Position numbers and translations under genes: made by a program. A stretch of DNA of 38,442 bases from an uncultured Lachnospiraceae bacterium (lineage in GTDB: Bacteria > Bacillota > Clostridia > Lachnospirales > Lachnospiraceae). Below the pieces are notes generated by a model. That model had not been told where the DNA came from. It made no database searches and saw only the letters and a list, made by a program, of their open reading frames with translations. This document shows, piece after piece, positions 16,714-24,152 of the stretch; position 1 is the first letter of the stretch, and each line of letters starts with the position of its first letter. Location: contig CANRWO010000034.1 of NCBI GenBank assembly GCA_947643615.1, forward strand, positions 1 through 38,442, written 5' to 3'.

Positions 16714-17775
16714 TTATAAATACAATCCGATCAACCTGTCCAGCATATCCGAAAAGGACAGTCCGATCCCCTTCAGCATATTGGGATATCGGCTGTGGGA
16801 TGTACACCCGGGGATCGTGTTCACCTCGTTGAATACGATCTCACCCGAAGGTGTCAGGAACATATCTACCCTGGCGAAGCCGGAACACCCCAAGGTCCTG
16901 TATATAGCCACCGCAGTCTCCTGGATCCGTCTCTCTGTCTGCACGTCGATCCTTGCCGGCATGTGGATCCTGGAAGTTTTCAACGTGTATTTCTCCGTGT
17001 AATCAAAAAAGCCTTCCGACAGCTCGATCTCATCCACCCTGCCCACTGTCAGCGTCTCGTTGCCCAGGATGGCGCACCCCACCTCGAAACCCTCCACCGC
17101 TTCTTCCACAGTCACCTCATCATCATGGCTGAATGCTTCCTCTATGGCCGCATCCAGGTCAGCCTCCCTGGTCACTTTTGTGATTCCAAAGGAAGAGCCT
17201 GCACGGACAGGTTTTACAAAAAGAGGATAGGACAGCCGCCGGGCAATCTCCCGCTTCGCCTCCTCCCTGCCATGCCCCTTGAAGGTCACGGCTTTCGGCA
17301 CGGCCACCCCGGCAGTCCGCACAAGGGTATGGGCCCTGCCTTTATCCATGCAGAGGGCGGAGGACAATGTGTCGCAGCCCACCACAGGGATCCCTGCCAG
17401 TGCAAACAACCCCTGCAGGGTTCCGTCCTCGCCGTTCTTGCCGTGCAGCACGGGAAAAACCAGGTCCACCTTCACCACAAAATACTCTCCCCCAAGCTCC
17501 CCTGCATCCGCCCCGGAAAGCTCCAGGAACCCCTTTACGGAAGGACTCTGGGATACCACTACGGGTGTAAGGAATTCCTTATCCCTGCACCACTCGTTGG
17601 AGGGGATTTTACCATAACTGCCCCTGTAACGGTACCACTCTCCTTCCCTGGTGATACCGATCAGGATTATGTTATATTTCCCGGCATCCATATTTTCCAG
17701 CACAGAATACGCCGACTGCAGCGATACCTCATATTCCGTGGAATTTCCCCCAAAAATAACCGCAACTGTTTTCAT
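16714..17775 (-). CDS. vanG: VanG-type D-alanine-D-serine ligase
   Basis: This is an ATP-grasp ligase of the D-Ala-D-Ala ligase superfamily, 353 residues. The sequence follows VanG closely as I know it: VIFGGNSTEYEVSLQSA at the N-terminus, SVKGFLEL, LVFPVLHGKNGEDGTLQG, GCDTLSSALCMDK, FVKPVRAGSSFGITKV, the omega-loop GFFDYTEKYTL, and NEVNTIPGCTSHSRYPNM. In that last motif Arg replaces the Met found in ordinary Ddl (S-M-Y-P). An Arg here is the D-Ser specificity residue in VanC/VanG enzymes, so a D-Ala-D-Ser product is likely, lowering vancomycin affinity. AGGAGG is 11 nt upstream of 17775. It lies downstream of vanR and vanS with VanR-like boxes in its own promoter. No vanXY or vanT follows; tRNA-Trp does. 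An ordinary Ddl is the alternative but fits less well. Confidence 0.85.
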   Translation of the reverse strand: MKTVAVIFGGNSTEYEVSLQSAYSVLENMDAGKYNIILIGITREGEWYRYRGSYGKIPSNEWCRDKEFLTPVVVSQSPSVKGFLELSGADAGELGGEYFVVKVDLVFPVLHGKNGEDGTLQGLFALAGIPVVGCDTLSSALCMDKGRAHTLVRTAGVAVPKAVTFKGHGREEAKREIARRLSYPLFVKPVRAGSSFGITKVTREADLDAAIEEAFSHDDEVTVEEAVEGFEVGCAILGNETLTVGRVDEIELSEGFFDYTEKYTLKTSRIHMPARIDVQTERRIQETAVAIYRTLGCSGFARVDMFLTPSGEIVFNEVNTIPGCTSHSRYPNMLKGIGLSFSDMLDRLIGLYL

Positions 17776-17888
17776 ATGCACAATGACCTCCTGACTCCTC
17801 CTGCCCATCCCTGCCCTGCAGCCTGCTTTGCTGCACAAGAAGCTTTTAAAGCTCCCGGGATGATCCTGGCTGTGGGGACAAATCAAAG

Positions 17889-17927
17889 CTCCCGCCTTTG
17901 ATACAGATACTATACCAAAGGCGGGAG
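17889..17927 (-). other. Hairpin at the predicted 5' end of the ligase mRNA
   Basis: CTCCCGCCTTTG (17889-17900) and CAAAGGCGGGAG (17916-17927) form a perfect 12-bp stem. On the minus strand it begins about 10 nt after the start predicted from the -10 at 17944-17949, so it would be a 5'-terminal mRNA stem. On the plus strand it is followed by seven T, which would suit a terminator, but no plus-strand gene ends here. Confidence 0.5.
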
Positions 17928-17943
17928 GCCTGTTTTTTTATTT

Positions 17944-17997
17944 CTTATAAATGATTTCCTAATTTTTTACTGCTAAATTCTTACGAATTTCCTACGG
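17944..17997 (-). promoter_or_regulatory. Ligase promoter with tandem VanR-box-like sites
   Basis: On the minus strand CCGTAGGAAATT (17986-17997) and TCGTAAGAATTT (17975-17986) are direct repeats in 11-bp phase. Each differs at one position from the 12-bp VanR consensus reported for glycopeptide resistance promoters, TCGTANGAAANT. A -10 (TATAAG, 17944-17949) lies about 40 bp downstream of the centre and no -35 is present, as expected for an activator-dependent promoter. Confidence 0.65.
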
Positions 17998-18066
17998 CAT
18001 GAGGCAGGGTGCGTTTTATACTTCCCGATCTTCCCCACGGGCATTGGCCTTTCAAACATATCCCTC

Positions 18067-19437
18067 TCACAGCGCCGGGAGGGATACTTCGAATTCTATG
18101 GTCTCGTCCTCACTCCTGGCGGTTATGGTCCCATTGTGCAGTTCCACAATCTCCTTTGCTATGGCAAGGCCCAGGCCCGCGCCGCCGCTTTGGGAACCCC
18201 GGGCGCTGTCCAGGCGGTAAAACTGCTCGAAAATACGTTCCAGCTTATCCGGCGGAATGGTGTTCCCAGGGTTGGTGAAAGTAATATGCTTGTCCCTCTC
18301 GTCCTCCCACACTGCGATACGGATCTCCGCCTCTTCAAAGCTGTAGTTCACCGCATTCCGAAGCAGGTTGTCAAACACCCGCTGCATTTTGTCCACATCG
18401 CACCTTATCATAGTGTCCGGGGCGATTTCCAGGGTACAGGCCAGATTTTTCTCCGAAAGCATGGGCTTAAACTCAAAAGCCAACTGCTCCAACAGACGGG
18501 TCAGGTTTACCCTGCTGTACTCCAACGTGATATTGGACAGGTTAAACCTGGTGATCTCGAAAAACTCATTGATCAGGTCCTCCAGCCGTTCCGCCTTGTC
18601 CAGGGAGATGGACAGATATTTTTGCCGCAGCTCCTCGGAAATCTGCTGCTCGTCACGCAGCAGGGTCAGATAACCGATCACCGAGGTCAGGGGCGTCTTA
18701 AGGTCATGGGCCAGGTAGACCACAAGGTCGTTCTTCCTCTGCTCCGCAAGCTCCGCCGCCAGTTTCCGCTGCTTCATTGTATGGATGATATGGTTGATCT
18801 TCTTCTCCGTTGCCACCATCTCCGCCGACAAAGCCACATCATCGGGATCCTCCCGCATCAGTGCGTCCACCGCCCCGTTGATCTCGTTAAAGTATTTGGT
18901 AAAATTTTTCAGATAAATACGCATAATGACACAAAAGATAAACAACGTCCCCAGCATAAAAAACAGAGAGCTGTTATTCCTGAATATGCGTTGGTACACT
19001 ACTATTGACTTGTTATAGTCATTATAAATAAAGGAGTCAAGCAGCCCTACTACCATATTCGCAAAATGCCCTTGCCAGATAAAGGTATACAGGGCCCATA
19101 TGGCAAATATGGCCAGAAACATCAGCAGGATCGTCCGCAGGAAAACCTTTGTCTGAAAGGAGCCGTATTCGTCAGCCTTACGTCTCCCGGTTTTCCGGCC
19201 CTGCCACTTCCGGCCCACACTGTCTCGGCTTGTGCTTTCCCTGCTCGTGCTGCCCCGGCCTGCACTGTCCCGGCTCGCGCTTTCCCTGCCCACACTGTCC
19301 CGGCTCGCGCTTTCCCGGCCCACACTGCCCCGGTTCGCGCTTTCCCGGCCCACACTGCCCCGGTTCGTGCTTTCCCGGCCCACACTGTCCCGGCTCGTGC
19401 TGTCCCGGCCCTCCGGCCTGATTTTCAACCTATTCAA
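18067..19437 (-). CDS. vanS: VanS-like sensor histidine kinase with repeat-bearing N-terminus
   Basis: This membrane histidine kinase should phosphorylate the VanR-like regulator just upstream. Of 456 residues, 11-60 are five exact decapeptide repeats of the form RESxxRxSVG. TM helices lie at ~102-121 and ~157-176 with a ~35-residue outer loop. The H-box has its His at 244 (LAHDLKTPLTSVIGYL), the N-box reads NLLRNAVNYS, and the G-box GGAGLGLAIAK. The short sensor loop and the H-box region resemble VanS of the VanB/VanG type. The start is a TTG at 19437 that overlaps the vanR stop by 8 bp. No ATG exists before the first TM, and GTG codons within the repeats are alternative starts. The basic repeat tail would be cytosolic and is not a normal part of VanS. 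Confidence 0.85.
   Translation of the reverse strand: MNRLKIRPEGRDSTSRDSVGRESTNRGSVGRESANRGSVGRESASRDSVGRESASRDSAGRGSTSRESTSRDSVGRKWQGRKTGRRKADEYGSFQTKVFLRTILLMFLAIFAIWALYTFIWQGHFANMVVGLLDSFIYNDYNKSIVVYQRIFRNNSSLFFMLGTLFIFCVIMRIYLKNFTKYFNEINGAVDALMREDPDDVALSAEMVATEKKINHIIHTMKQRKLAAELAEQRKNDLVVYLAHDLKTPLTSVIGYLTLLRDEQQISEELRQKYLSISLDKAERLEDLINEFFEITRFNLSNITLEYSRVNLTRLLEQLAFEFKPMLSEKNLACTLEIAPDTMIRCDVDKMQRVFDNLLRNAVNYSFEEAEIRIAVWEDERDKHITFTNPGNTIPPDKLERIFEQFYRLDSARGSQSGGAGLGLAIAKEIVELHNGTITARSEDETIEFEVSLPAL
19216..19410. repeat. 30-bp in-frame tandem repeats in the vanS 5' region
   Basis: Five adjacent 30-bp units (19261-19410) differ by only a few bases, and a degenerate sixth lies at about 19216-19245. 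On the plus strand a unit reads CACACTGTCC-CGGCTCGCGC-TTTCCCGGCC. The period is a multiple of three and encodes ten residues, so copy-number change would lengthen or shorten the protein without a frameshift. The units are contiguous with no spacers. Confidence 0.9.
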
Positions 19438-20134
19438 CAGTATACCCCACTCCCCACACGGTTTTTACGAATTTCGGATTCTTCGCAGGCTCCCCCAGCT
19501 TCTCCCTGATCCTGCCGATATGTGCCATAACCGTATTATTGTTGTCCAGGAATTTCTCACCCCAGACATTCTCGAACAGCTCCTCCGAGGGAATCACTTT
19601 TCCCCTGTGCTCACACAGATACCAGAGTATGGAAAACTCCCGGGGCGTCAGCGTGACTTCTTTCCCATACAGGGCACACTTATGCGTATCTTTATTGATC
19701 ACAAGCCCGTGGATATCATACTCCGCCACCGGCTGGCTTTTCCCCTCCATACCTGCCCCGTTATTATAACGGACATAGCGCCGAAGCTGTGTCTTGACTC
19801 TGGCTGCCACCTCCAGGGGGTTGAAAGGCTTCGTGATATAATCGTCCGCCCCTATGGTAAGGCCCATGATCTTGTCGGTATCCTCACTCTTTGCCGTCAG
19901 CATAATGATGGGGAAAAAGTACTGCTCCCGGATCTTCTGGCAGATACGGAATCCGTCCACGTCCGGGAGCATCAGGTCCAAGATTGCCAGATCCAGTTTT
20001 TGGGTCTCTATACATTTTAATGCCTCTATGCCGTTATAGCATTTATGCACTGTATAACCGTCGTTTTTCAGGTAAACCTCAATCAGGTCCGCTATTTCCT
20101 TTTCGTCATCAACAATCAGAATATTCCCGCCCAT
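19430..20134 (-). CDS. vanR: VanR-like response regulator (OmpR/PhoB family)
   Basis: A 234-residue response regulator. The receiver domain (1-120) has the acidic pair in ILIVDDEKEIADLIEVYL, the phospho-acceptor Asp in LAILDLMLPDVDGF, and the Thr/Lys in MLTAK and YITKPFNPLE. The winged-helix DNA-binding domain is at ~135-230 (LTPREFSILWYLCEHRG, NNTVMAHIGRIREKL). The linker RVKTQLRRYVRYN is typical of VanR. The start at 20134 is preceded by AGAGGGG 9 nt upstream; a longer frame from 20197 adds a Cys-rich leader. It is first in the vanR-vanS-ligase order, and its probable targets are the boxes at 17975-17997. Its own promoter shows no such box. Confidence 0.87.
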   Translation of the reverse strand: MGGNILIVDDEKEIADLIEVYLKNDGYTVHKCYNGIEALKCIETQKLDLAILDLMLPDVDGFRICQKIREQYFFPIIMLTAKSEDTDKIMGLTIGADDYITKPFNPLEVAARVKTQLRRYVRYNNGAGMEGKSQPVAEYDIHGLVINKDTHKCALYGKEVTLTPREFSILWYLCEHRGKVIPSEELFENVWGEKFLDNNNTVMAHIGRIREKLGEPAKNPKFVKTVWGVGYTVE

Positions 20135-20222
20135 TACGCAAATCCCCTCTCCACATGGCATCATTCCTGTCCGGCGTTCCCTGCAATGCAAATACAACGC
20201 CTGTTTCCGGCACCTGCTAAAA

Positions 20223-20252
20223 ATTATAACACCTGCTGGAGACTGCTGGCAA
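20223..20252 (-). promoter_or_regulatory. Promoter of vanRS
   Basis: On the minus strand: TTGCCA (20247-20252), an 18-bp spacer, TATAAT (20223-20228). Both hexamers are near consensus. AGCAGGTG is repeated on each side of the -10. Confidence 0.65.
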
Positions 20253-20260
20253 GACCCGTC

Positions 20261-20300
20261 TGCTTAATTGATTCTTCATTTGCTTCATTGATTCTTCTGC
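20261..20300. repeat. Two 20-bp direct repeats upstream of the vanR promoter
   Basis: Units 20261-20280 and 20281-20300 share TGCTT-ATTGATTCTTC, with one difference inside that core. A partial third unit begins near 20298. The 20-bp period (two helical turns), immediately upstream of the -35, is compatible with cooperative regulator binding. Confidence 0.5.
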
Positions 20301-20323
20301 TTAACTAATCCACGTCTGTTTAC

Positions 20324-21661
20324 CTAATTCTTCGATGCACCGGTATCTCCCATCTTCCTGTACCACTCCCTTTTCTCCTCATACATCAGGTCATCCGCCT
20401 CTGTGATCAGCCTGTCCATGCTGTCTCTGCTGTCAGGGCGCCACACACTGCCAATGGCCATATTCACATTCCATTTCAGCATTTCGGCCTTCACGATCTC
20501 TTTCCTCTCCTGCAGCTCCTTCTCCCCGATTCCCGCGCACAGGATGAGAAATTCGTCACCGCCCACCCGGAACAGGGCATAATCGCTAAAACCGTATTTT
20601 AAGCATTCGCTGGCACGAACCAACAGCCTATCCCCCTCCTGGTGCCCCATGGTATCGTTGGCTTTCTTAAGGCCTGTTACATCGCAGAAAAGAATGCCGA
20701 TACTTTTTTCCGGCTGGAGCATTGTGACATATTTGTTCATTGCATGCCTGTTATCCAATCCCGTCAGCTGATCCTGGAAACACACTGTCTCAAGCCTTCT
20801 GACATGATTTCTTCTATGTATAAGGGATACCATAAAATGCCCAAGGATCTGGAACATTGCCGCAATGCTCCCAAGGAACCGCTCCGGCGGATTATCTACT
20901 CCGTAGAACCCGATGATCTTATCCTCGCTGACAAGGGGACTGACAATGACAGAGCGGATATTCTGCGGCTTCAAATATTCGTACAGAACCGGTTCCGCCT
21001 CCCTTAAGGCCTCCACATCTTTTATAATAATATTTTCACCGATACAGAACCAACGGTACCAGGGTTCCACCACCTCAAAGGGTACCTTCTGGAGATTATC
21101 CCTCTGGGGGGCCACCCCTTCCGCGCACCATTCATGGGTATTGTCGAAAACTCCCTTCTCCGACTCCTCAAAAATATAAACCCTTTCGCTCATCAGCGTC
21201 CGTCCCAGGTATGCCAGCAGATCCGAAATGGATTTATCCGGCGTATGGGCCGACAGGGAAACCCGCAGCGCTTCATTGACCATAACCGCATTCGCCTCAT
21301 ACTCCCTGCTCCATTGCTCCCATGCGCTCAGATCCACCGTCAGCTCCAGGCGGTATCTCTTGCCGTTTTCCTCCAACAATGTCTGCTTCAGGGCAAATCT
21401 TTTCTTTAACCCCGGATGATACCGCATCTCTTCCACAAAGCTGCCGGATCTAAGCTTCATGTTATTGCAGCCCGCACAGGGAAGCAGGCTGTTATAAAAG
21501 ACTTCATGGCATTTTTTGTCGCTCAGTTCCTCTACGGAGTCAACGCCGTAAATCTCCCGCGCCTTACGGTTCATGTACACGATCCGGTTGCTGTCCACAT
21601 CCACAGCAAATACCAGTTCATTCATTTCTTCATAAAAATTAAAAATTTCAGCAACTTCCAT
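20324..21661 (-). CDS. Diguanylate cyclase with PAS and GAF sensor domains
   Basis: A 445-residue cytosolic enzyme expected to make c-di-GMP from two GTP. Residues ~10-110 are a PAS domain (NELVFAVDVDSNRIVYMNRKARE), with a Cys-containing LLPCAGCNN segment that is common in this PAS type. Residues ~130-290 look like a GAF domain (VIVSPLVSEDKIIGFYGVDN). Residues ~300-435 are GGDEF: it opens with DQLTGLDNRHAMNKY and has an intact active site, RVGGDEFLIL. No inhibitory RxxD is visible five residues before the GGDEF. The start at 21661 has AGGAG 7 nt upstream. It lies upstream of vanR on the same strand with no obvious terminator in the 189-bp gap. An EAL/HDOD protein in this window lacks catalytic residues, so it is not the partner phosphodiesterase. 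Confidence 0.9.
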   Translation of the reverse strand: MEVAEIFNFYEEMNELVFAVDVDSNRIVYMNRKAREIYGVDSVEELSDKKCHEVFYNSLLPCAGCNNMKLRSGSFVEEMRYHPGLKKRFALKQTLLEENGKRYRLELTVDLSAWEQWSREYEANAVMVNEALRVSLSAHTPDKSISDLLAYLGRTLMSERVYIFEESEKGVFDNTHEWCAEGVAPQRDNLQKVPFEVVEPWYRWFCIGENIIIKDVEALREAEPVLYEYLKPQNIRSVIVSPLVSEDKIIGFYGVDNPPERFLGSIAAMFQILGHFMVSLIHRRNHVRRLETVCFQDQLTGLDNRHAMNKYVTMLQPEKSIGILFCDVTGLKKANDTMGHQEGDRLLVRASECLKYGFSDYALFRVGGDEFLILCAGIGEKELQERKEIVKAEMLKWNVNMAIGSVWRPDSRDSMDRLITEADDLMYEEKREWYRKMGDTGASKN

Positions 21662-21755
21662 CCCGGTACTCCTGCCTTTCCTGTTTATGCCTTTCCTATT
21701 CCCATAGATAGGACGTGCCTGCATTTCCTCGTTGCACATTTTCATTTATTTTATC

Positions 21756-21788
21756 AAAAAAAATGTGCCACGGGAACCCCATGGCACA
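21756..21788 (-). terminator. Terminator after the MATE gene
   Basis: TGTGCCACG (21764-21772) pairs with CATGGCACA (21780-21788), with one G-U pair. On the minus strand it is followed by eight T (21756-21763). Confidence 0.85.
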
Positions 21789-21856
21789 AATTGCCTTTTT
21801 AAAAGCATACTTCGCATATAATAAATTCACGGGGGGCCAGACGGTTTGGGCCAGAC

Positions 21857-23281
21857 CTACTCAATAACATCCTCTGGCGTATCCTTCCTGATTTCCTTCT
21901 TCACACCCCGTATCACCAGCATGGCAATGGTAAAAGAAAGCATTGCCGTCAGGGCATTGCTGGCTGCCATGACGATCCCTACGCTCTCGCTGCCCAGGCT
22001 GGTAAAATTCTGCAGCGCCCAGAGAATGGGGATGCGGAACAGGAACACACGGCTGAAATTGCAGACCAGCGTCAGCTTCGTCTTCCCGAACCCGAACAGC
22101 AGCGCCATGCACGCACTGTTGATCCCCAGAGGGATACAGCCTCCCAGCGCCTCATAGCGGAACACATGCATGATCAGTTGCTGGAACTCCTCGTTGAAAC
22201 CCTCCGCGCTGTTGGCAAAGAGCCATGTGACAGGCCCTAAAAAGACATTTAACAAAATCAACCCTACCGCACCGATGGATGCGTTGATGGCCACCAGCCG
22301 CCAGAAAGTCCCCAGCGCACGCTTTTTGTTTCCTGCACCCAGGTTCTGGCTGATAATGGAGGAGCCTCCGTCCTGGAATCCATTCTGGATACCGGTCACA
22401 AGGCCGTTGATATTATTGGAGATCCCCAGGGCGCCAACCGTGGTGGAGCCGTAATTTTTACTCATGGAATTCACCACCGTCTTACCGAAGGAAAAGGCCA
22501 CCTTCTCCACAATCACCGGGAAAGACAGATTGATCATGGGGGCCACGACTTTACGGCGGAAAATTATGCTTCTCCTGTCAAAGGTAAAGGCGTCATCCCC
22601 GGCGCACAAATTCCTGACCGCCATCACAAACAAAAATGCCTGGGATATTACCGTAGCCACCGCTATCATGGTGATGTCCCCGTTCAGTCCGTAAATAAAG
22701 ATTGCCGTCAGCACCAGCTTTAAGGATATGACAAAAAGGTTCAGCTTCAGGATACGCCTGGAATTCCCTCTGGATCGCTCAATGGCAATATAAACATTAT
22801 TAAAAAAGTTCAATACCGTGGAAAACAGGGTCACCGAGAAATACCTGGAGCCTACCGCAATGAAGTCCTCCGGCGTGCCGAACAGCCGGAGCAGCCCGGA
22901 GGAAAACGGTATCATAAGGAGGACCACCAGGGCAATGCTGCCGCAGATTGCGAGCAGCGTACTCAGCCTCTTCTTCACCATCCCGTAATCGCCTGCACCG
23001 TAAGCTTCGCTGATCTTTAAGGTGCTTCCCGCTGCCAACCCGCCGCCCACCGCAGAGATCATGCTCTGTAGCTGGGACAGGTAAGCCACCGCCGATACCG
23101 CCACAGCGCTCACATGGGATGCCATCATGGTATCCAGGATATTAAAGAGATGGTTGATCAGCTGGAAAAACGCCAGGGGCACGCATACATGGAAAATCAC
23201 CTTCCACAAATTGCCTGTCAATGCAAACTCCCTGAACTTTTTATCCTTCTCGGAAAGAGAAGCGCTTCCTGTCTTCGCCAT
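21857..23281 (-). CDS. MATE family efflux transporter
   Basis: A 474-residue inner-membrane cation-coupled exporter with about twelve hydrophobic helices in two related six-helix halves. The first half opens with LWKVIFHVCVPLAFFQLINHLFNILDTMMASH, a MATE-type TM1, and the second half with VVAPMINLSFPVIVEKVAFSFGKTVVNSM. The conserved GLQDGGSSIISQNLGAGN-like segment (NGFQDGGSSIISQNLGAG) is typical of the DinF/NorM group. The substrate is unknown; candidates are drugs or small metabolites. It is preceded by a 333-bp gap shared with the PerR gene and ends in a strong terminator. Confidence 0.93.
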   Translation of the reverse strand: MAKTGSASLSEKDKKFREFALTGNLWKVIFHVCVPLAFFQLINHLFNILDTMMASHVSAVAVSAVAYLSQLQSMISAVGGGLAAGSTLKISEAYGAGDYGMVKKRLSTLLAICGSIALVVLLMIPFSSGLLRLFGTPEDFIAVGSRYFSVTLFSTVLNFFNNVYIAIERSRGNSRRILKLNLFVISLKLVLTAIFIYGLNGDITMIAVATVISQAFLFVMAVRNLCAGDDAFTFDRRSIIFRRKVVAPMINLSFPVIVEKVAFSFGKTVVNSMSKNYGSTTVGALGISNNINGLVTGIQNGFQDGGSSIISQNLGAGNKKRALGTFWRLVAINASIGAVGLILLNVFLGPVTWLFANSAEGFNEEFQQLIMHVFRYEALGGCIPLGINSACMALLFGFGKTKLTLVCNFSRVFLFRIPILWALQNFTSLGSESVGIVMAASNALTAMLSFTIAMLVIRGVKKEIRKDTPEDVIE

Positions 23282-23527
23282 AGTATATTTACCCGCCCTT
23301 TCGGCATATCCTCAGAAAATCTTCCCTGCACTACATTCCGGCCCGACTTTCTGGCAACAAACCATTCTACCTGCAATAACACAAAGTACTTTACCACCAA
23401 ATGAAAGCGGCTTCTACTTCCCAAACAACTTTTTTCTCTTGGAACCGCTGTTATTTTAAGCTTTGCATAAAGTCCCACATCTCCCAAATACTGAGAAATA
23501 CACAGAAATCTGCCCGGAGTTTAAAGC
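23282..23527. other. Intergenic stretch without a recognisable gene
   Basis: This lies between the divergent MATE and perR genes. I see no credible coding sequence or RNA. It should contain the MATE promoter on the minus strand, but no convincing -35/-10 pair stands out. Confidence 0.4.
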
Positions 23528-23584
23528 TTGACAATCTATTTTCCATATATTAGAATTAATAAAAGGTTTTTAGAATCATTCTAA
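23528..23584 (+). promoter_or_regulatory. perR promoter with PerR boxes
   Basis: TTGACA (23528-23533), a 17-bp spacer, TAGAAT (23551-23556). TTAGAATCATTCTAA at 23570-23584 is a perfect 7-1-7 inverted repeat, close to the PerR consensus TTATAATnATTATAA, placed over the expected transcription start. A second, weaker copy (TTAGAATTAATAAAA, 23550-23564) overlaps the -10. This is the arrangement of an autorepressed gene. Confidence 0.78.
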
Positions 23585-23614
23585 TATTAACATATCAAAC
23601 AGTAAAGGATCCGT

Positions 23615-23995
23615 ATGACAAAGTATGAGGTAGAAATCTATAACATCATTACCACATCTACAGAGCATTTGACTGTGGAACAAATCTATACGGAATTAAA
23701 AGGAAGGTATCCGAAAGTTGTTATGGCAACCGTCTATAACAATGTGAACAAGCTGTGGAAAGCCGGGATGATCCGCAAAATATCCGTAGAAAATATGCCG
23801 GACAGATACGACCGGACCACAAGGCATGATCACCTGGTTTGCCAGAAATGCGGTAAACTGGCGGACATCACTTTTGAAGACCTGACTGCTTCACTGCGCA
23901 GGCAGACGGGCAGTGGATTTCTGTATTATGATTTGAAAGTCTTTTACGTCTGCCCGGAATGCCGGGATCGGGAAGGAAAGCGCAGACATACATAA
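23615..23995 (+). CDS. perR: PerR-type Fur family regulator
   Basis: A 126-residue Fur-family repressor. The N-terminal winged helix spans ~1-75 (HLTVEQIYTELKGRYPKVVMATVYNNVNKLWKAG). The dimerisation half carries two Cys pairs, CQKC and CPEC, forming the structural zinc site. The metal-sensing region DRYDRTTRHDHLVC has the Asp and the two His (HDH) that bind Fe/Mn in PerR and are oxidised by peroxide in PerR proteins. The early His in STEHLTVEQIY matches a further ligand. It is therefore more likely a peroxide sensor than an iron or zinc sensor, consistent with the PerR-like box over its promoter. It is slightly shorter than typical PerR (~145 aa). It is followed by a structured leader and the chemoreceptor gene on the same strand, with no obvious terminator. 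Confidence 0.82.
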   Translation: MTKYEVEIYNIITTSTEHLTVEQIYTELKGRYPKVVMATVYNNVNKLWKAGMIRKISVENMPDRYDRTTRHDHLVCQKCGKLADITFEDLTASLRRQTGSGFLYYDLKVFYVCPECRDREGKRRHT

Positions 23996-24027
23996 ACCTA
24001 CATAAACCATTGAAAAAAAGCTAAGAT

Positions 24028-24136
24028 TGAAAATCAAAATTTTCAGTCGCGAGATTTGTGCCTGGGCGCTGCAAAGTCACATATGACTTGTCACAAACTC
24101 GTAAGCCATATATGGCTTTGCGCAACAAAGCAGCGC
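24028..24136 (+). other. Structured leader upstream of the chemoreceptor gene
   Basis: Five perfect or near-perfect stems fill 110 nt: TGAAAAT/ATTTTCA (24028-24045); CGAG-A-TTTGTG/CACAAA-CTCG (24050-24060 with 24092-24101); AAGTCA/TGACTT (24074-24089); AAGCCA/TGGCTT (24103-24118); and GCGCTGC/GCAGCGC (24066-24072 with 24130-24136). The second and last stems cross, so they form a pseudoknot or are alternatives. The last arm ends 6 nt before the ribosome binding site at 24143. It matches no riboswitch class that I recognise. Confidence 0.55.
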
Positions 24137-24152
24137 AGAAATGAGGTAAACT

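Noticed and set aside
17889..17938. Plus-strand intrinsic terminator
   Set aside because: Stem and T-run are good, but no plus-strand gene or promoter leads into it. It is kept as a leader hairpin of the ligase message, with the alternative stated.
19216..19410. 30-bp repeats as a CRISPR array
   Set aside because: Units are directly adjacent without spacers, keep one reading frame and encode part of a kinase. No cas genes are present.
23218..23487. 89-codon minus-strand frame upstream of and overlapping the MATE gene
   Set aside because: It overlaps the start of a clear MATE gene out of frame, with no homology and no ribosome binding site.
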